A stretch of 10,956 bases of DNA from the NCBI GenBank assembly GCA_024196135.1, contig JAMQCK010001191.1, positions 1 through 10,956 of the forward strand. The letters are read 5' to 3'. Source of the DNA: Pleurotus ostreatus/Saccharomyces cerevisiae fusant (taxonomy: Eukaryota; Opisthokonta). Shown piece by piece: positions 7,512 through 10,956 of the stretch; position 1 is the stretch's first letter, and every line of letters starts with the position of its first letter. Both the position numbers and the translations under genes were made by a program. The notes below the pieces were generated by a model. It was given only the letters and a program-made list of their open reading frames with translations. It was not told the origin of the DNA and did no database searches.

Positions 7512-8743
7512 CGTTGATCCCGCTGACACCTATTCTCCTCGGACGTCGCACATTACCTTGCTATTGTTTTTTCTCCGGCGCCTATGGTATGGTCTCGTCG
7601 CATTCGTCACCCTTTGATCGATATCCACCCTTGATCGCAAAACCGAAGTGCGTGAACTCTCTCGCACCTCGCCTTCTGAGCGCCAGTCAGCTGCCGCATC
7701 GTGCAGTCTTTTCACTACGCCTTCCGTCACTCAAGGGACACGGTCGCCGTGAAAATTGAGTACTCGCACTGCGCGCGTACCAACGTTGACCCAGCAGTGC
7801 AGAAGAAGCGGGAAACCGTCGGATGCTCCGCCGGCATCCATTAGGAAGTGATGCCGAGGCTTTCATGAAGACTACGCGACTCGGCCGCTGGCCAAAACGC
7901 TAGGACACGTCCCTCAAGATTCTCAATCACCTGGGGCATTGCGATCATCTCTACGCTCGTTCTTCTACCTAAGGGCCTCGCTCGGCGCATAAAAGATTAT
8001 TTCACTCGGGTCGAGCAAGTCTCATGCCTACATTCCCTCCCGCTCGTACTGCTCGACATCCTCGACTGCGTAGAGCCGATGAATTGGTGAGTGTTTGGCC
8101 GTTCCCTTGTCGCGTCGACGCTGAACTCGCTCCTGTATGGGACGGCGGTATCGCATTACTCAAGCACATGGGTCTCGACGGCTTTGATCCCCGCCAACGT
8201 CACAGAAATCTTTGCTGGGCATAGCCGTGCCCAAATTGACTTGGCACGCGCAGTCGTAGCTGAGGTGCGATGGGTATACATTCGCGCAGAGCACCTATCT
8301 GGAGGGGGTGTATGGCGTGTAGTGATAGATAGTCCTTGTTCTCTGACGTCTATCGGGCACGGGTCCGCGTTGGAAGCCTTCTCTAGAAGTACGTTCAAAC
8401 TTCAAGACCCAGGATGTGAAAAGGCTCTCACGAGATATCAGTATTTGACGCCGTCAGTCCTTCGGGTTCATTCTCGCAAGAGCCCACGAGCGATTCTCAG
8501 AATAGTATACTATTGAATTCGATTATGCGATTTCAAGACAGTAGTACAGATATGGGTACGATTTAGTACGCGGGCGATGTATCTTATCCTATAGCAATGG
8601 ACTGTGCACAGTGCAGAGCAGGGCGATTTCGCTGGCACGAGAGAGCAAAAGCCCCCGCGTAGGCTCTCCTCCGATTGTGAAGGCGACCGGCGGCACGCAG
8701 AGTACTACTATCACTTGCGATTAGAACGAGGTCAACGCAAGGT
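7512..8743. other. Gene-poor stretch downstream of the transposase remnant
   Basis: About 1.2 kb with only short ORFs on both strands. ORFs at 7505-7759 (+), 7530-7730 (-) and 8156-8398 (-) show no domain or family motif. A plus-strand frame near 7930-7990 is hydrophobic (TWGIAIISTLVLLP) but has no start codon or partner exon. A weak F-box-like remnant is listed separately. The last 220 bp (8520-8743) should contain the 3' UTR of the zinc-finger gene. I see no tRNA, rRNA or ordered repeat. Confidence 0.5.
7986..8516 (+). pseudogene. Possible F-box-like protein remnant
   Basis: One plus-strand frame reads LHSLPLVLLDILDCVEPMNW, then TGA (8088-8090), then VFGRSLVASTLNSLLYGTAVS and on to the stop at 8516. 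The first part resembles an F-box helix (LP..LL..I...V), and S-LV-STLN-LLY resembles the following stretch of many basidiomycete F-box proteins. The two halves are in the same frame, separated only by TGA, which could be a decayed CGA codon. The TGA also sits inside GGTGAGT, a good donor, so an intron cannot be ruled out. No ATG precedes the motif in frame. The 3' part (residues after about VRWVYIRAEHL) has no motif. Treat as tentative. Confidence 0.27.
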
Positions 8744-10142
8744 TCAATGGATCATTGGTTGCTGATAATGCCAATCAGCATAGTCGAAGTCCAACGCGTA
8801 AGGAGAAGCATTGTTCGTCTCGTCAGGGGACCACGTTGTCGCATCAGCAAGCCAGCCGTAGGCGGGCTGATCAAAGGCCGCAGGAGTATGATGCTCGTGC
8901 GCAAAATCGGCTGAAGGAGGCAGCGACGTGACCTCCGAAGGCGTCGAGAGGCGCGAGGTCGAGGCCGAGTGATAGCTATAGCTGTTTGTAGGCGGAATCC
9001 AGTCCTGCGTCGAAGCGTAGTAGGCAGGCGCCTGGTTTTCTAGGCCGGGAACATAGAGCGTGTCCTCGGGCGGGTAAGGAGTGTCGTCGAAAGCTGGCCC
9101 AAACACCTCTGGAGAATCTAGCGCCCGCGAGTCCGCGAAGTTGTTAGCAGGTGCCACGGAGTCGCCGTAGTCGTACCCGAGCGTCGAGGGAGGCATGCCG
9201 CCAAACGTCGCGTCACTTAGCTCACTGTTGACCGCTTGACCGGACGCATCAACATACTCCACCGAGGATCCATACGGATGGTAGTGAGGGTCGACAATCG
9301 GCGCGGTCTCATCGCACCCGGTCATAGCAGGTAGAAGATTCACCCATTCGCGGGTCCTCCGCAGGGGCGGCATCTCCGGCTGAGGCGCAGCGGAAGTCGA
9401 TGCTTGCTTATCGTCGTCCGAGTCGTTTGGCGCATTCTCCTTCGACGATCCGGTCGACGGTGCCATCTCGTACGGCTCCTCCCTCTGCCCGCGCGCGTTC
9501 GGCGTCTCGTAGTCGTGCTTCTTCCTACGGTGGCGCAAGAGACCACCCAAGCAGGCGAACGTCGCATCGCAGCTAGGGCATGGATTCTTTAGGCTCTCGT
9601 CGCTGTAGATGCGGTCAGCAGAAGGGTAGGAAGGTGGTGAGGGATCAAGTAGGTCATGGTATGGAGAGCGAGCGAGAAGCATGAGAGAGGGGAGGAAACC
9701 TCTTCAGAGGAGGTATATGAGGCGGTTGGATACGCACTGGTATGCCGCCACGTGTCTCCTAAGCCCGTTGGATTGGGAGAAACCCATCCCGCAATATTCA
9801 CAGCGATAGGGTCTGTGAGAGACCGAAATCAGCGCTACTCCGCGAGGGAGTAAAAAGGCCATGTCACACACCGCTTGACGGCATCCGCCCACCACAGGTT
9901 GTCCGACAAGTGACCGATGCTATGCATTCTTTGGTTGTGCCGGTCGATCACCCTCACGCCGCATCCCTCGCATATGTTGTTGACGAAGCCAGGGAGGCTC
10001 TCATGGGAGTAACATTCCTTCTACGAGGACGCGCGTCAGTGAATTGCAGTCGAAGGGGTAGAGAAAAGCGGGGGGGGACGACAGACTGCGAGACTGCAAA
10101 ACTCACTTTCGTCGCGGCCTTCGATGTCCTGGTCGGGGCCAT
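8744..10142 (-). CDS. C2H2 zinc-finger protein, three fingers, probable transcription factor
   Basis: Predicted nuclear DNA-binding regulator, 372 residues from four exons: 10142-10107, 10020-9872, 9812-9738, 9602-8744. Introns are 10021-10106 (branch-like CTGAC 14 nt before TAG), 9813-9871 and 9603-9737. Finger 1 is C29-C32-H45-H49 (CEGCGVRVIDRHNQRMHSIGH). Finger 2 is C66-C69-H82-H87 (CEYCGMGFSQSNGLRRHVAAYH). Finger 3 is C95-C98-H111-H116, followed by basic RHRRKKH. Each has the x2, x12, x3-4 spacing. The start at 10142 begins MAPTRTSKAATK, a short basic arm. After residue 117 the protein is low-complexity, rich in Ser, Pro, Tyr, Asp and Glu with many aromatic residues, plausible as an activation region and probably disordered. 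The last histidine of finger 2 is formed across an exon junction (CA|C). The frame is intact. The target genes are unknown; nothing links it directly to the monooxygenase or P450. Confidence 0.87.
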
Positions 10143-10210
10143 AGTGAACGCGAAATCGCAGAATCAGAAGAGTTTTGGGGTGTCGAAGGCGTCGAATTTG
10201 CACACAGTGG

Positions 10211-10226
10211 CGACGACGACGACGAC
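10211..10226. repeat. Short (CGA)n trinucleotide microsatellite
   Basis: Five CGA units plus a partial one form a 16-bp perfect tract. It falls between the candidate TATA box and the ATG of the zinc-finger gene, so it is probably in the 5' UTR. Confidence 0.7.
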
Positions 10227-10308
10227 TCCGCGAGGACGGACTGCGCGCAGCGAAGAGCGACTCGCGAGGGCTGGAAAGGCGAGCAAAGCTGGTTTCAAGC
10301 ACCCTAGC

Positions 10309-10314
10309 TATATA
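10309..10314 (-). promoter_or_regulatory. Candidate TATA box for the zinc-finger gene
   Basis: TATATA within the palindrome CTATATAG (10308-10315) lies about 167 bp upstream of the zinc-finger ATG at 10142. This would give a 5' UTR of roughly 100-140 nt. It is the only clear TATA run upstream of this gene within 300 bp. Confidence 0.4.
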
Positions 10315-10315
10315 G

Positions 10316-10821
10316 CGCGCCCCCGCGAAAGGTTCCCACCCTTTGCCTACCCTCGACGGTTTCGACTGCTTGACGGCTTGGCCATTTTCGCGGAATAGAC
10401 GCCCTTATTCTGCATTGCGAGCGGCGTTCGCCATGATCAAGTGATTCTATGAAAGGGTGGCCCGGACTCGATTAGACAAGACGCGTGGGAAGGGCCACCG
10501 AGCCTAGGTCGTTGTGTTAGCCAGGGTTCGTGGGTGGTAGGGGACGACTTGCCATATACGGTAATTTGGGCGTGGATCAAGTGACTTGAACCGCAGGTGG
10601 CGACTCGGAGGGGTTCCGAAGGTCATGTCGTGAGACAAGGGCGTCGAGTGTATGACAACCCGAATGCAACCTGCCCCTGATCTGCGCTACGAAAGAGATG
10701 AGAAGGCGCTCCCACGTTCAAAGCATAGCTAGCGGCGCTTTGTGATCTCGGAGCCACAGAGAACAATGGACATTGAATGAATGGTCGTGGGGTCCGCCGC
10801 ACACGTAAATCTTGCATAGAC
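10316..10821. other. Intergenic region upstream of the zinc-finger gene
   Basis: About 500 bp with no supported gene. The minus-strand ORF at 10623-10817 (64 codons) has no motif. The region would carry the distal zinc-finger promoter and the 3' flank of any gene entering from the right edge. Confidence 0.45.
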
Positions 10822-10956
10822 TCAGTCCATTGAACAGGCCGGGGCAGTCGTCTCGATCTCGAAAGCGCTCGCGAGAGTGGTAGGCAAGTTCTGCAGATCG
10901 GAGAGATCAGCGGGGAATGCGCAACGCGCCGAGGGCACGTACAGTACTCATGCCAC
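10822..10956 (-). CDS. Possible 3'-terminal exons of an off-window gene
   Basis: On the minus strand a textbook intron spans 10942-10891 (donor GTACGT, CTGAT branch-like site, acceptor CTGCAG, 52 bp). Spliced in phase 0 it joins GMST to NLPTTLASAFEIETTAPACSMD and a TGA at 10824-10822. The intron quality and open frame suggest the end of a gene lying mostly beyond the right edge. An ATG is included (10951-10949), so a very short protein beginning there is also possible. I do not recognise the family. Confidence 0.3.

Noticed and set aside
7158..7759. CorA-like magnesium transporter remnant (hydrophobic MLTLIPLTPILL and a coiled region before it).
   Set aside because: The coiled region fits the transposase C-terminus better, no GMN motif is present, and the hydrophobic stretch has no second membrane helix in frame.
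1..10142. A secondary-metabolite or catabolic gene cluster (P450, monooxygenase, zinc-finger regulator).
   Set aside because: No backbone enzyme (polyketide synthase, NRPS, terpene synthase), transporter or other tailoring gene is visible, the P450 carries a stop codon, and an unrelated F-box gene and transposase remnant lie between. Co-location alone is not enough.
9910..10398. 162-codon plus-strand ORF opposite the zinc-finger gene.
   Set aside because: Antisense to exons 1-2, an intron and the 5' region of the zinc-finger gene; no motif.
10822..10956. Lipopeptide pheromone precursor or ribosomal cyclic-peptide precursor at the right edge.
   Set aside because: The CaaX-like end is atypical, no internal ER/EH processing site is seen, and no leader or core pattern of a known peptide family is present.
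1..10956. CRISPR array, tRNA, rRNA, prokaryotic operons, or long inverted repeats.
   Set aside because: None seen by eye; the intron-rich genes make this eukaryotic nuclear DNA. A tRNA scan and a self-alignment would settle this.

Overview
The window looks like nuclear DNA of a basidiomycete fungus, most likely an agaricomycete. Its genes are cut by many short introns, mostly 45-62 bp, with GTGAGT, GTGCGT or GTAAGT donors. The proteins are also typical of that group: a microsomal P450, an F-box/leucine-rich protein, a salicylate-hydroxylase-like flavin monooxygenase and a decayed KDZ-type transposase. I built the gene models by hand from splice sites, frame continuity and remembered family motifs. 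No database search was run.

Layout. 1-982 (minus): N-terminal half of a cytochrome P450, cut by the window edge, with one in-frame TGA. 1511-2793 (minus): F-box protein, two exons. 3190-5456 (minus): complete FAD-dependent monooxygenase, 11 exons, about 555 residues. 6005-6528 (plus): complete dithiol glutaredoxin, 5 exons, 101 residues, divergent from the monooxygenase across 548 bp. 6590-7511 (plus): frame-broken C-terminal part of a KDZ-family transposase. 7512-8743: mostly gene-free, with one weak F-box-like remnant at about 7986-8516. 8744-10142 (minus): complete three-finger C2H2 zinc-finger protein, 4 exons, 372 residues, probably a transcription factor. 10143-10956: mostly non-coding, with a possible terminal exon of an off-window minus-strand gene at the right edge.

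How the genes may relate. The P450, monooxygenase and glutaredoxin are all redox or oxidative-metabolism genes, and a putative regulator lies in the same 11 kb. No backbone biosynthetic enzyme, transporter or tailoring set is visible, so I do not call a biosynthetic cluster. The least ordinary points are the P450 nonsense codon in an otherwise clean gene, two probable GC-AG introns, two 18-nt micro-exons, the transposase remnant directly behind the glutaredoxin, and zinc fingers laid out one per exon with a zinc-ligand histidine created at a splice junction. I see no convincing new biological system.
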